From Ypsolopha sequella (lineage: Eukaryota; Arthropoda; Insecta; Lepidoptera; Ypsolophidae), in assembly GCA_934047225.1 (NCBI GenBank), contig OW203989.1, forward strand, positions 20,497,977 through 20,561,976: a stretch of DNA of 64,000 nucleotides, in the 5' to 3' direction. Below are positions 43,697 to 55,358 of this stretch, in pieces; position 1 is the stretch's first letter; every line of letters begins with the position of its first letter. The notes beneath the pieces are model-generated. The model was not told the DNA's origin. It ran no database searches and worked only from the letters and a program-made list of their open reading frames with translations. The position numbers were made by a program, and so were the translations under genes.

Positions 43697-43975
43697 CTAG
43701 AGGGCAGTGGCGTGCACAGAACTTTTTGCTGGAAAAGCAAGCAATTGGTCAAGAATAACAATAAAAAAAATATGAAAAAATTTAAATATCACTTTGAAAA
43801 AAAAAAGTTTGTATAGGAAATTTTCACTCTAGGGTAGACATTGTCTACCCTGGCGCCATACAACATTTTTTTTTTCAAAGTGATATTTAAATTTTTTCAT
43901 ATTTTTTTTATTGTTGTTCTTGACCAATTGTTTGCTTTTCCAGCAAAAAGTCCTGTGCACGCCACTGCTAGAGGG
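43697..43975. mobile_element. Nonautonomous hAT-type fold-back, 263 bp, with 8 bp duplication
   Basis: Element 43705-43967. Left end CAGTGGCGTGCACAGAACTT, right end its near complement, ending GTGCACGCCACTG. The flanks carry the identical octamer CTAGAGGG (43697-43704 and 43968-43975). Arms of more than 100 bases pair almost throughout, with a small loop around TAGACATTGTCTA. No coding capacity. Confidence 0.95.
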
Positions 43976-44556
43976 TTCATTACCTGTTTACTAGTTTTGA
44001 ACCATAGACGAATACAGCCTACATACTCTTCATAACAGGCGACCGATTTCTGTCAACACATCCGACTGAACCAGCAGATACAATTCGCCACTCCAAAATT
44101 ATACGTTTCAGTAGGCCAAACTAAATTGGCTTCTATATTCATTTTGTTAGAGTCTTCGTCTTCGGGAAAGATAAATTTGTGGCGCTATACGTAAGATTGG
44201 AAGAGCCAATAGGATTGCAGTATCCCGTTTCGATTGTCGACAGAATTATTTGTACGCAAGATGTTGAACAATAGACATCTTTCTGGGCTGTATTGTCTAT
44301 GTATTGAACAGATCAGCTCAAAAAATCGGTTCAACAAGTCAGATTCATATTATAAACTGATCTACCTACACAAAACAAACACAATATGTTTCAATGGTCT
44401 ACGAATACCTCCCAGTGATGGTATTTGAACATTTAATTTTACGGACTGAATTAATTGAACTGGGAAATATCAATCCGACTGCCGATGCTAACTAACCAAT
44501 TTATTTGTATATTTGCCTAAACTGGAGTTACTAATTGCTCTTAATCCTATTTTTAG
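43976..44556. other. No gene seen
   Basis: Unrecognised 64-codon frames; otherwise AT-rich. Confidence 0.35.
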
Positions 44557-44610
44557 GGTTCCGTACCTGAACGGTGCTAAACGGGACCCTATTACTAAGC
44601 CTCCCCTCTC

Positions 44611-44645
<35 letters not shown>

Positions 44646-44720
44646 CACAGGGGTCTACAGCTTCAGCCGTTATAGGTAGCCAGCTGAAATTTTTACATAA
44701 TATGTTTTACGATGACATCT
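44557..44720 (+). repeat. Repeat I, partial copy
   Basis: GGGTTCCGTACCTGAACGG, then GGGACCCTATTACTAAGCC and a (CTGT)n run at about 44613-44640. It breaks off before the usual middle part and has no terminal hairpin. Confidence 0.8.
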
Positions 44721-45540
44721 ACCACAAAATGTATTAAAATTAAAAAAAAAATTAAACCCTGTTAGGTTAAGCTAGTAGTTACTGTACTGTTAGTTTAGTA
44801 TTTACTTAGACATATTTTATTTATATTTACAATATAATAATGATATTTAAAAAAAAAACATGGTTTTAAGATTTACTGAGCTTTATCAAAGGTTGTCTGG
44901 AAGAAATCGCTTTAAGGGAAAAGGCTGCCATTTTATTTATGACGTTGATTTAGGCACAAAATGCATAGTACTCTTATGTAAGGTTAGTATTTACTTAGAC
45001 ATATTTTATTTATATTTACAATTTTATAATGATATTTGAAAAAAGAACGTAAAAAACATAAAACAATAAAATAAAAATCTGATGATAAGTCTGAACTGCG
45101 GGCCCCCAAATAACACATTACATAACACATTTTGCTTTACAACTACTAGATAAATGACAAAATTTAATTACACATACTTAAACTAAAACAGAACAACTTT
45201 TACTTACAAAATAAAATTACACAATAAACCTGTTATTTAATCTACTTCAATTTTATACAGACTCGTACCACAGTATTGTTCAAAACTAAAATAAATAACA
45301 AAATAAAATAATTAATTAAATACCAAGTACCTTACCTATATACTGTACAAATAATATAATAAAATAATATTGGGGGATAAATTAAGAATATAATAAATAC
45401 ATAGATAAAATATACGTGGATACACGTTATAAGGTGGTTATAAGGTTTAGTGAAATTAATCAAAGGTTGTCTGGAAGAAACCGCTTAAAGCTATAAGGCT
45501 GCCAATTGTAACCTACATTGTACTTGCTTTTTCCCGTAAG
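44721..45540 (-). repeat. Two LINE 3'-UTR-like copies
   Basis: The segments at about 44870-44930 and 45445-45510 both contain TCAAAGGTTGTCTGGAAGAA and then a GGCTGCCA motif. On the minus strand this reads as the end of a LINE ORF and its 3' UTR. ATTTACTTAGACATATTTTA occurs at about 44800 and 44990. The similar spacing suggests a duplicated or doubly inserted LINE 3' end. Confidence 0.55.
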
Positions 45541-46284
45541 GTTTTTTTTTTGTATTGTGCTCATGCACAAAGAAGAGTATTTCTCATGTTTTAGTCTTTA
45601 TTCCTTTATTCAGATGCTTTGATGGTAGAGTTATGACCGTATTCTTCAAAATAAACTTATCTATCTGCATTTGAAAATTCCAAATCTAACAGGAAAATTA
45701 CATCTTTACTGTGCTATAACCATGAATCCAGTACTTTCAGCACATAATATTTTATCAGCCTCTAAAACGGTCCAATGAACCGAGTGTCGGTTGGCTACAT
45801 TTTAGATTCCGCGTTTTCCAGAACTTAATGGCCATTTTAAGATTTAGTGTTATGCCGCTTCATACTACCAGGCTATAACTCACGAACGCCGAGCAACTAG
45901 TCACCACTACATTGTACCAAAGAAAATATTCATACTCTTCACAGCAAACTAGGCTCTATTACAACGTACGAAAGTTTTAGTTCGAGTCCGTCAAAAGGTT
46001 TGCAGTTGATTTTGCGTCCTATCGCGGCAAAACTCGGCTACTTTATTTATTTACTGCACTATGTTAACGGACATAAACTGTAAATGTTGTTTATGTTATG
46101 AAAGAATATGAGCTCGAAATTCTATTACAAATAACCAGTTTTATAAAGCTTGAGTTACGTTATGCAAAGAGAGCAACTATGTTGCTCTAGAGTGTTAGTT
46201 ATTTTTAAACATGAAAAAGTCGCCGAGTTTTGAAATCGTACTTTTTTATAATTATTATAATATAATTATTATGTCTATCAACAA
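45541..46284. other. No gene seen
   Basis: No coding exon or repeat recognised. Confidence 0.35.
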
Positions 46285-46489
46285 TCCAAGCTCTTTGGGT
46301 AAAGTCCGAAAATTCAGAGTTTACCCTTATACACAGGTCTACCCAACGCTTGTTGTGTAATGTTAGATTAATGTGGAAATAAAAAACATAGATGTATTAT
46401 ATTTTAAATATTATTACAGTGCATTACAAACTAGAAAAGATCAATCAGAAACAAACCCAAAGAAAAGAATTTTGAAAAAATTCTCCCGG

Positions 46490-46557
46490 CCGGGATTCGA
46501 ACCTGCGACTTCTTGTTATCAAGACAAGCGCGCTACTAATTGCGCCACCGAGGTTCC
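46490..46557 (-). tRNA. tRNA-like module, left arm
   Basis: Minus strand has A box TGGCGCAATT(A/G)G and B box GGTTCGAATCC at 46496-46506, an exact match. The anticodon loop reads CTTGATA on a CTTGT/ACAAG stem, which would give anticodon TGA; position 33 is T as in normal tRNAs. There is no CCA and no long variable arm as expected of tRNA-Ser, so this is a tRNA-derived promoter module rather than a tRNA gene. Confidence 0.5.
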
Positions 46558-46710
46558 TACCTAGACCGGCGAATTCTTCCATCATACTTGTCCACTGTTA
46601 TTTTTGCATCTGCTTGATATACTAGCTTGTACTGCACATACAGAACGCTCACGAGGGCGTTATGTGAGCGTGAGTGGACAAGCATGATGGAAGAATTCGC
46701 CGGTCTAGGT

Positions 46711-46787
46711 AGGAACCTCGGTGGCGCAATTGGTAGCGCGCTTGTCTTGATAACAAGAGGTCGCAGGTTTGTTCGAATCCTGGCCCG
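46711..46787 (+). tRNA. tRNA-like module, right arm
   Basis: A box TGGCGCAATTG matches consensus. The B box is split by a four base insertion (GGTTTGTTCGAATCC). Otherwise it is the mirror of the left-arm module, including the CTTGATA loop. Confidence 0.5.
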
Positions 46788-47149
46788 GGGAATTTTTTCA
46801 AAATTCTTGTCTTTGGGTTTGTTTCTGATTGATCTTTTCTAGTTTGTAATGCACTCTTATAATATTTAGAGTATTCATAGCGATGGATTTCGGAAAATAA
46901 ACATAATGTATTATATTTGTCATAAATCTATGAAAAAAAGGAGTGCCTAAACGTCCACCGCCGGTCGATCGCATTGTAGTAGTTATTTTTAGGCCGAGCG
47001 GTAGGTATTTTATTTAAATTAATAAAAATCTGCCAAAATACCGGCTATTTTGCGCATGCAGAGTGCAAAGCATGCAAAGCCGATTTATGACCTCAATTCC
47101 ACCGCTGTCGCCACATGACAAACTTTGGTTGATTAGTCAGTTCAGATGT

Positions 47150-47216
47150 GTCGTTGGTGCAGAAGGTAACAGCACTAAAATTTAATCACTATGTTTTGGT
47201 GTTCGAATCCATGTCA
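47150..47216 (+). other. Degenerate tRNA-like segment
   Basis: TCGTTGGTGCAGAAGGTAAC resembles an A box region, and TGTTCGAATCC 45 bases later a B box with one mismatch. Spacing fits a tRNA-derived SINE head. No clear cloverleaf. Confidence 0.4.
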
Positions 47217-48294
47217 GAAATTTAATTTAATTAATGCGATTTCGCGGTCGGAAATTTAACCACATCGAACTTAATAAAGCAAAAGTTTGTACGATGACGA
47301 GCGAAGCGAATTATTGGGCTTCGATGATAAACAAATTCGGTAGCCGAGCAAAGCGAAGCAGAGCGAAGTGACCTCTCAACAACTAACATTACCCAACTAG
47401 CGGTGTTGGGTAAACCTGAGTATATTCGAGTAAACGCCGAATTTTCGGACTTACCCAAGGAGCTTAGGTAATTCTAAGTTTAGTCGGGTAAACCTAGTTT
47501 TACCCATTTTTCTAGCGTAACATGTCGACGTGCTGCGGGTTAGTATTGGCATGTCGGCTTTTAAAAGAGTATATAAGGGTATATTACGTTGTAACTGTCG
47601 AATAAAAAAACATGGAAGACGCATTTCTAACAAAGTTTAATTCGAAAATGGCACCAAAGACTGAAAGGAGCAAAAGGCTCATGATTGGTTCGTATTGTTG
47701 ACATGAGACACTAGGCCAGCCGTGATTCGCCCACTCAAAAACACTGTGATGGCTATTGAAGCCGTCGCTTTACAGAATTGTGTTGAACACACTTTATGGT
47801 GGGGTCATTTTTCACCTGTAATATAGAATTCTATGTTTTTTCGTTCACTAGTTGTTACTTAATATCAAGTGCATAAATATAGGTTAATTTTGGCCCAAGC
47901 GAGCTTTTTTGTTAAACTGTTTTTGTTTATAGATACAAATAAAGCCATCCAAAGGAAGATTGTATCAATCTTTTCACTCACTATAGTCAAGGATTGTTTC
48001 CTGCTCGGATAAGCGTAAACATAGGAATCAAAAGTATCTGTTTTTATTCTGTGTAAAGAAATATTTTAATTTACAGCGTAACTTTTTTTAATATAAGAGA
48101 CTTAGTTTGTACAGTAAAAATATTCTAGAAAGTATAATTAGGTCTATAAATAAGAAATTTTTACAAAGTAAAGTTGTTTAAAGGATACTTTGGTTTTCCT
48201 AAACAAATATCTACGACATATATATATATATGACAGAGTGAAAAATATCGACAAACAGGATGGTTGCGGCCTGAAATAAGATGTAGTGACTAGA
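47217..48294. other. No gene seen
   Basis: Contains the right half of the outer GGGTAA inverted repeat (to 47465). Frames at 47231-47458 and 47451-47633 are unrecognised. TA microsatellite at about 48221-48231. Confidence 0.35.
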
Positions 48295-48561
48295 ATAAAA
48301 AAAGGAATGCTTCGGTGGTTTGGACATATAGAGAGGATGAATGAAAGTAGAGAGACGAAAGAAATTCACAGTGCGCAAGTGGAAAGTATAGCTTGACCAG
48401 GCCGCCCTAGAAGGGCGTAAAGGCCATGTCAAAAGTACCCGGAATAGAAGAGCTTGTATGACTAGACTGATGGATGTGGAAGAGGCGAAAAAGGTGTGCC
48501 TGGATCGTAGCAGATGGAAATCTGTAGTCTCTGCTTACCCCTCTGGGAGACAGGCGTGAGT
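48295..48561 (+). pseudogene. RTE-type LINE C-terminal fragment
   Basis: Reads MLRWFGHIERMNESRETKEI, a stop after about nine more residues, and after further breaks TRLMDVEEAKKVCLDRSRW and SGRQA with a stop. The RWFGHIERM motif is typical for the C-terminal part of RTE-like LINEs, which supports the assignment of the four other copies. At least one stop and probable indels near 48390-48440. Confidence 0.75.
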
Positions 48562-49304
48562 ATATGTATGTATGTAAATATCTACGAACAGCTACGGCGT
48601 AGCGTTTGTGGCTTGTAGCAACCATACAAACTTATTTACTTAAGGGGCTACACAATGCTGAAATTCAGTCCTGCTCTAACGCTTTTGTTTTTTAACTGTC
48701 TATCCTGCTCTAATCATATGCGACGCACGCAAATTTTCAGTTATTTTGAAAACGCGGCTACATTAGGACATTAACTTTAATTTCTTAGTGTAATAAAGAT
48801 GTTTTTTTCTAGTAAGTATCTGCCTGTGTTGGTTTCGTTTCAATCGGTTTTAAAATATGGAAACTGAACCACTTTTTTCGTGAAATTCATGCTCTTAAAA
48901 AAATACTATAATTGAAAGAAGATTGAAAAAATGTTTATTTATAAAGTGTAATTAATAATAGTCTTGAGTCAAAAAACACGCCATATTTTTTTCAAATTTT
49001 TGCCGTCTACATTGACAGAAATGAATCCATTGCAAAACTGATGTTTAGCATTGTGGAGCCCTTAATCAAGCAGTAGATAAAAGCTAAGATTATTTAATTT
49101 AATCATTCCTATGAACCGTTTTGTGGTTCATGCCTTGGAATAAAAAAAAGGAACTCTTATAGGATTAGTATGGTCTATGTCTGTCTGTCAAAATAATGAT
49201 TAGGGAACGGCTACAGTATCAAGTTGAAATACCTATTAGTCTACAGCATCAAACCTTAAGCTTCCAATTTATAGCATAAAAGAAATGAATATTAAAGTGC
49301 GCAT
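48562..49304. other. No gene seen
   Basis: AT-rich. TAAGGGGCTACACAATGCTG near 48640 may belong to a repeat; no copy found in the window. Confidence 0.35.
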
Positions 49305-49440
49305 ATGGTGCGCGCTTGTCTTGATAACAAGAGGTCGCAGGTTCGAATTCTTGTCTTTGGATTTGTTTCTGATTGATCTTTTCTAGTTTGTAATGCACTC
49401 TAATAATATTTAGAGTATTCATAGCCATGGATTTCCCAAA
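49305..49440 (+). mobile_element. Deleted copy of the tRNA-bearing element
   Basis: Starts inside the tRNA-like part (GCGCGCTTGTCTTGATAACA), keeps GGTTCGAATTC as a B box with one mismatch, then jumps directly to TTGTCTTTGGATTTGTTTCT and the end TTTGTAATGCACTCTAATAA. The left arm and A box are missing. Confidence 0.75.
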
Positions 49441-50105
49441 ACTAAACATAATGAATATAAAACTTTTCAAATCAGATATTTTACACAAACTAAAATCTTT
49501 TACGATACTTCCAATTGAGATCTTGAAATTTGGTAACAAAGAAGGAATTGTAGCGAAGGCAAAGAAAAAACTCTTAATATTCTCATTTGATAGTTTTTCG
49601 CAGGTTTACAATATGATAGGGTTTTTTTAATCATTTGTAAGTTTTGTAACTAGTATGGAATATTGTATGGAAGGATTAGGGCACAAATCGAACTCCCAAA
49701 GTCAATACCTCCCCTTTTAATTTTATATTTTTGTTACTTTTCACTAATCTTTCGTACAGTGTAGGTATATTTGGATGTTATAAAAATTTCCCTAAAAAAT
49801 CAGTATTTATTAACATTATATGTGACAATTTAACAATGCACAAAAGAAAAATACATATACACCTATTTCCTACCTACGAACGCTGAAATTATGATTTATC
49901 TTTAAAAGGGCAAGAAAAAGATAAAAGAAATAGGGAAACTTTTATAGCTAATGCGATGGGACGGCCTAAAAGGGTAGGGTTTATTTATGAAAGTATTTTT
50001 TATTAAGTAAGTAAAGTTACTTTGCATATTGTTATTTAGGATTTGATATATACTCAGATTATATGTTTTATAGCAAAACCCATTTTCGCTTTGGATACTC
50101 TAATA
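49441..50105. other. No gene seen
   Basis: Unrecognised 67-codon frame at 49427-49630. AT-rich. Confidence 0.35.
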
Positions 50106-50400
50106 GTAGTTTATTAAACTGGCACATAAAAGGGTTATTATAAAACACAAGTGTGAGTTTTTTAATAGTATACACAAGTGTTTTAACACCTAGTTATGTG
50201 TAGTTTTATATACTACTATATCTACACTCATGCAATAGGTTACCTGCCCATTTTCCAATCCATAAGATGTTGGTTAAATTTGTCGTAAGCTTTTTTTGAT
50301 TTTTTGGCTTTGATTGTTCTTCATTTTTGTTTCTCAGTATAAGCTATCAGACATTTTTGGCCAGAATAAAATTTTAAACAAACAAAATAGGCATACAGTA
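50106..50400 (+). repeat. Interspersed repeat F, copy 2
   Basis: Diverged match to 20245-20590: shared CATGCAATAGGT, GTAAGCTTTTTTTGATTTTT and TCAGACATTTTTGGCCA. Confidence 0.65.
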
Positions 50401-50744
50401 TTAAATTAACAAATAACACACAAAATCCATCCACCAGTTCACCGCGCAAGGGTCCGGTCACAAGTTCTAATATCATTAAAACCAATTGCAGTCCACCGCG
50501 CATGGGTTTCGTCACAAGTATGACCACCATTCAAACCATTTCCTATTAAAACCTCAGACATGGCTGTATGAGCTAAGTTCCCTTTGCCTTCCTACTTCGT
50601 GTAATTGTTCTCTTATAACAGAAAAATTATTTAAAAGTTGTACTTTAACTTCATTTTAGTTTTCTCGACGTTCTTAAAAAAAAATGTCATTATGGACTAT
50701 TTTGATTCCATGATCAGGATTTTACAATATGAGTGTAGTTAAAA
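50401..50744. other. No gene seen
   Basis: A short direct repeat is present: CACCGCGCAAGGGTCCGGTC and CACCGCGCATGGGTTTCGTC about 60 bases apart (50440 and 50494). No gene. Confidence 0.4.
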
Positions 50745-51013
50745 ATTATTAGAGTGCATTACAAAAAGAAATCAATTGGAAACAAAACCAATGTAAGGCA
50801 AATATTTTGAAAAAAAAACCTGCGACCGGGATACGTATGGTGAAAAATTCAACGGTCTAGGACGAGTACCACCGGCACAGTCGGTAACGCGCTTGTCTTG
50901 AAAGCAAGAGATCTCAGGATCAAATCCAGGACCTAGGATATTTTTCAAAATTTTCGTCTTCTTGAGAATTGTTTCTGATTGATCTTTTCTAGTTTGTAAT
51001 GTTCTCTAATAAT
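50745..51013 (+). mobile_element. tRNA-bearing element, one-armed copy
   Basis: Ends ATTATTAGAGTGCATTACAA and the near complement (TTTGTAATGTTCTCTAATAA). The interior carries one tRNA-like module (50864-50938) with A box CGGCACAGTCG (one mismatch), loop CTTGAAA on a CTTGT/GCAAG stem, and a decayed B box GGATCAAATCC. This copy is shorter than the 46.4 kb one and keeps only one module. Confidence 0.75.
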
Positions 51014-51590
51014 ATTTATTAAACTCCTTGGGTAAGCCAGTATAAAAGTATCAATCACGAACAAGCTTACAAAAAAAATTTTACTTACAAGTAGGTTATT
51101 TTCCCCTATTTGCTTAACATGTGTAGTTTTCATTATCGTTAAAACAAAGTATTATATTTTAAAATAATAAAAAGTATGGCACTTACAAGTATAACCTATA
51201 GATAGATTAGATAGGTTGTATCATAGAGTGCTGTAATATTCATTACCTTACTCTAATAGGATGTTGAAATGACTATAAAGCATGCTAATTGTTTAATTAT
51301 TGGTAACTGCTACGGTATGGAAATTGTTATAAAGTTATTCAGTAATGAAATACTCTTTTACACCACAATTTAAATTTAAATTGCACCGTCGTTAATGTAA
51401 AGAATATTTTACGAACCTTTCATCCTTAGTCTATCACTTAACAATTACTGCACCAAAAATCCCTGTCATCATCCAGGGATAAGTCTAAAATTCATCATCA
51501 CCATAAACACTATTACAATTCACAGCTTTTAAGTTCGCATTCTAACACCAACATTTTCCGGTCACATTTTATCAACGTTTCAAAGTCATA
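51014..51590. other. No gene seen
   Basis: AT-rich with no recognised feature. Confidence 0.3.
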
Positions 51591-51770
51591 GAGCCAGAGA
51601 TAGAAGAAGAGTTATAAAACCCCCGCGTAAAAGTTTTCCCGCCCGTTTTCCCGTGCTGCGGTTGCGGTGGTGCTGATACTTTTACAAGTCCGCGAGGACT
51701 GCTGGCTGCCTGCTGCCGATAAGGGCCTACTTAGCCGCTGCGCATGCGTGAAACGCTGTTAATATTTGGA
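51591..51770. promoter_or_regulatory. GC-rich island, possible promoter or conserved noncoding element
   Basis: About 150 bases clearly richer in GC than the flanks. It contains TGCGCATGCGTG (about 51741-51752), one mismatch from the NRF-1/Ewg site. There are CCCGCCCGTTTTCCCG and GCGGTTGCGGTGG runs. It lies 10 kb upstream, on the minus strand, of the Ig exon, so a promoter or 5' exon of that gene is conceivable. No start codon or TATA element is convincing. Confidence 0.25.
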
Positions 51771-52431
51771 CATTACGTACACACCATGCCAAGAGAAAAG
51801 TCCCACGGGTTTTGGTATTTTCGTGATTTTTCCATGATAATAAGGACTATAATCGACTGCCGCGATCTCGAGGTGTTATGGCTATCCCCACTCTCTTTTT
51901 AAGAGACACAATTGCTAAAGGTTAAACCGCACTAGGTAGAGCTGAGATCCAACGGAGGGAGTTGAGGCGCTTTCTTTTGTACCCAAATAATTATTGAAAT
52001 TAAAGGGATTTCATTTATAGCTGCGTAAATTTTAAACCTAGAGCTCTTCAAAAAAAACATTAAAAGTTACCAATGACATCGGTGCATTTTTGTCTATTTT
52101 CGTATGGGTGAAACCACGGTGCGACGACGGTTCAAGTCGCGAAAAAATGTAAAGACAAAATGTCAAAATGTTGTAAAGAAGCGACAATCACCACCCCCCA
52201 CTAGTTTATCGTTGCACGCAAATCAGGTGCACGATCGTGTGCATGCAGTACTCAGTAAGGCTCAATATTGCTTGTTCACTGCATGCTGCTGCACATGCGT
52301 ATATGGACAAGCTATTAGTTACGCGCGTGAGAATTGGAATTGAGTACTGAATGTCGGGGGTATGCTAGCGGCAGCGTACCATATCTAAGCTACATTGCTG
52401 CTTGTGCGGTATGGTTCATACAAATCCATAT
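51771..52431. other. No gene seen; unassigned 79-codon frame
   Basis: The plus frame at 52104-52343 is GC-richer than the flanks and rich in Arg, Lys and Cys, but I recognise no domain and no splice sites. Confidence 0.35.
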
Positions 52432-52820
52432 AATAGTAGTTTATGCTACAAGGGTGAAAAGGAATAAATTAAACTGACGATTTAAAACACGAGCGTAGCG
52501 AGTGTTTTAAACGTAACCGAGTAATTTATTGCTCTTACGCCCGTGTATCATACTACGTTTTTTAATGTATAGTGTGAGGAAATAAAACAAATATAATCTT
52601 GTGAACTTTAAATTATGATTGGCTCAAAAGGACTGTATCCAGAGCCGTTAAACAGTGGAAAAAAAAGTATAACATTTATGGTACACATGAAAGGCTGCAG
52701 GTTAACCAACCATTGTAAATAAATTAAAAAAAAAAATAAAGCCCTAAGGCAAAATAATCGACTTTCTGTTCGGTTTTGATGCATAAAAAGTGGGCCTTTA
52801 CGAGCACTTGCATTGAAAAA
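52432..52820 (-). repeat. Composite interspersed repeat A, copy 3
   Basis: Full-length inverse copy: TAGTAGTTTATGCTAC at the left, ACACGAGCGTAGCGAGTGTT at the palindrome centre, and GAGCACTTGCATTGAAAAAT at the right. Confidence 0.85.
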
Positions 52821-53814
52821 TATTTTAGTCGCAATGTGCAGCTTCGTTCTGTTGCATCTCAGTTCCGCCTAGTGCGTCATCACCTTAACAAACCGCATCA
52901 AAAACTTTATTTTAAAGATATTTATTTAGAAACTCTATAATAACTAGTAGTCCGCCCCAAACTGTGAACTTGCGAACCCTTAACCCCATATCTCGGCAAC
53001 CCTTGACCGATTTGGCTCATGTTCGAATTCCAAAAACTTTTTTGTCTCATTTACGCGCCTACCAAATTTCATGACATTCCGATCAACGATACTAGAGTTA
53101 TCGTCGGACAAACATTCATACATACATACAAACGTAGACTCGAAGAACTTAAATTCGCTCGCTCGTTCAGTAATCCTCCTTCGGATATTGGTATTTTTAG
53201 CAATACAACTTTTGTCTGAGAACAGTTTTCTCTATTAGTAGCCTAAGTTGTGTCCACAAAGTTAGGAGTTCACAGTGAAAATCAAAAAGATATTTGTGTT
53301 TTATTTTTAGTAGCACACTTATTTAGCCCACGACTTTGTCCGGGATAACATCGATTTAAGCTAAATGTAAAGAACAATATACGTTAGTGCCTAGACTAAT
53401 TCTAGAGTCAAGACTCTAGAGTCTAGACCAAGCAACTTTACTTTAAGATACCGTAGCCTGATGACGTAATGATTCAAGATCTGTTACCTACGAATAATAA
53501 TTATATTCGTAGTCTGTTACTAATGATACTATAAGCTATATAATAATCATCAATTTCGAAAATACATACATTTTGAAATATTTTTAGCGATGGAAACTGT
53601 TTGATTCATGATTTTTTCTTACAGAAAATGCTAATTTTGTTATTTTTTTACTTATGAAAACGCGTAGGAGTCCATAGACCGCATCTGTTTAGAATTTCAT
53701 TTCACAATTTGTAAGTTAAATTCAAAGCATAACAAGGACTTCCAAAATAAATATGTTTTATTTACGACTATCTAATGAAAACTCAATTTCATTGCTAAAA
53801 TCTACGCAAGCACT
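52821..53814. other. No gene seen
   Basis: At 53030-53160 CCAAATTTCATGACATTCC-like sequence followed by ACAAACATTCATACATACA resembles a widespread lepidopteran repeat of unknown class. A local repeat TAGAGTC... lies at about 53403-53430. No gene. Confidence 0.4.
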
Positions 53815-54112
53815 GTACGGACTAAACCGCATATTTTACTAGTGTTATAAATTTGCTTATATTCATTTCTATCAGTTTCCTAGTACATGCTAAGTATAAG
53901 TAGAGATTTATCTTACGTTAGTAATTACCTGTACATGATAACTATGTAAACTATATAAATTTCCTATAACATTGAAAATATAGCTTACATAGTAATATAT
54001 AATTTACATGTAATTACTCACGTAAGACAAATCTCAACTCAGCATGAACGCATATACGAAACGAATATAAGAAAATTTATAATACTAGTAAAATGTGCGG
54101 TTTAGCCCGTAC
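53815..54112. mobile_element. Fold-back MITE, 298 bp
   Basis: Left GTACGGACTAAACCGCATAT, right its near complement ending GCGGTTTAGCCCGTAC. Pairing continues through TTTTACTAGT...TATAAATTT, and a second inner pair is visible around TTACGT.AGTAATTAC. No coding capacity. Confidence 0.88.
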
Positions 54113-55358
54113 ATACTGCGATCTCGAGAAAAGATCTGTATTTACAAATACTAGAAATTCCGGAATTTTAATTGCATTATTTTTATGCTAAAATACCTCT
54201 AAGTAATAATAATTTTAGCTTAATAAATTCTACAAATATTGTATAAATTAATTTGTAATATATTGCATTATTTAACTCTAAACTGGTAGTTGCTCATACC
54301 ATTAATTATTTTTAAATACAGGTCGAGCGAAGCGAGGCGACGAACAATTCATGATATACACAAAAAAAATCCTTATCATCATCTTATCACCACAAAAAAA
54401 TCTTATATTACTCGTTTCCATGTGCGGTCTCTTTTTATCAGCTTTTTGCTGATTTTTATTCTGTCTAGAGACGCTCGTCAGAGATATCGTTATTGCTGAA
54501 TAGACTAGTATCCAAAGCCGTAAAATAAGTTTTAAAGAAATACGCTTTTGTTTGTTATAGAGGGAAATACTAATTGTGTTGTAGAGAGCATTATTTTTAA
54601 AGCGTTTCAAATATTTTGTTAAAAACGTTTATATTTTTAAGGTTTTTTAAGTGGTAATATTTATATATGGGTGTTTTTTTTTTTGTAGTGTCTTGCACTT
54701 TTTTTATTATTATTTCCATTAATCTTAAAGTAAGTTTAAATGTGTCCCGTATGATAATACGCTCTGTGTGGAAGCAGCGTTAGCTGTACTGTAGTAGTGT
54801 AAAGGTCAAGATATCTTGGTAATTATTCTAAAGCTGTTTACATACTACCTCGAGCTGCCTGCGGAAGCAGCGATTAGGTGATAAAAGCGACCATTAATTA
54901 CTGAGATTTGGTTAAGTAATCAGGATTTAGCTCAAAAATCATCTTCTCATGACATAAAGAAGAAGATTTGCATAGATATTCCATTCAATTTAACTTTAAT
55001 TCCGAGTGTTTTTAGAAACAAAATTGATCTTGGATTTTCCAGATTCTAGCGTTACGGAATACAATTGAAGCTTAAAAACAGTCCGGTCATTTTTTTTTCG
55101 TATTTAAATTAAGAATAAATACTCTATTGGCGCCCTTAACTTTTTTTACTAACGTTTGCCTGAGAATCTGCCCAGAAACATTTTTTAACCGATTTTCTCA
55201 GACTTATTCGATAAAAATGGTCATCCGATTCTCTTGAGACTAATTCAGACTCTGACTCTATAAGTCACAGCGCAATTATATCGAAAAGATATGTTTTACA
55301 GAATGTTTTCCTACACAACACCCATTTAAAGCTTTCTTTTTGATATGGACAGGCCCTG
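54113..55358. other. No gene seen
   Basis: Two overlapping opposite frames (54290-54499, 54302-54610) are unrecognised. AT-rich. Confidence 0.35.

Larger units (their letters stand above)
46418..46855. mobile_element. Fold-back element with a tRNA-like module in each arm
   Basis: Ends AGTGCATTACAAACTAGAAA and its complement. Both arms run about 190 bases inward and include GATCAATCAGAAACAAACCC, a tRNA-like module, and GACCGGCGAATTCTTCCATC, with a loop of roughly 60 bases. The same ends occur at 35277, 49390 and 50745. No protein is encoded; the 63- and 71-residue frames are readings through the tRNA-like part. Confidence 0.9.
46285..47465. repeat. Outer inverted repeat with GGGTAA motifs
   Basis: 46285-46360 and 47380-47465 are diverged inverse copies: both contain TTTGGGTAAAGTCCGAAAAT-like and GTAATGTTAG motifs. 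They enclose the tRNA-bearing fold-back at 46418-46855 and another tRNA-like segment at 47150-47216. The outer pair may be an older fold-back into which the inner one inserted. Confidence 0.65.

Noticed and set aside
46490..46787. Calling the two modules true tRNA-Ser(TGA) genes
   Set aside because: There is no long variable arm, the B box of one is split, and both are embedded in the arms of a fold-back with SINE-like flanks.
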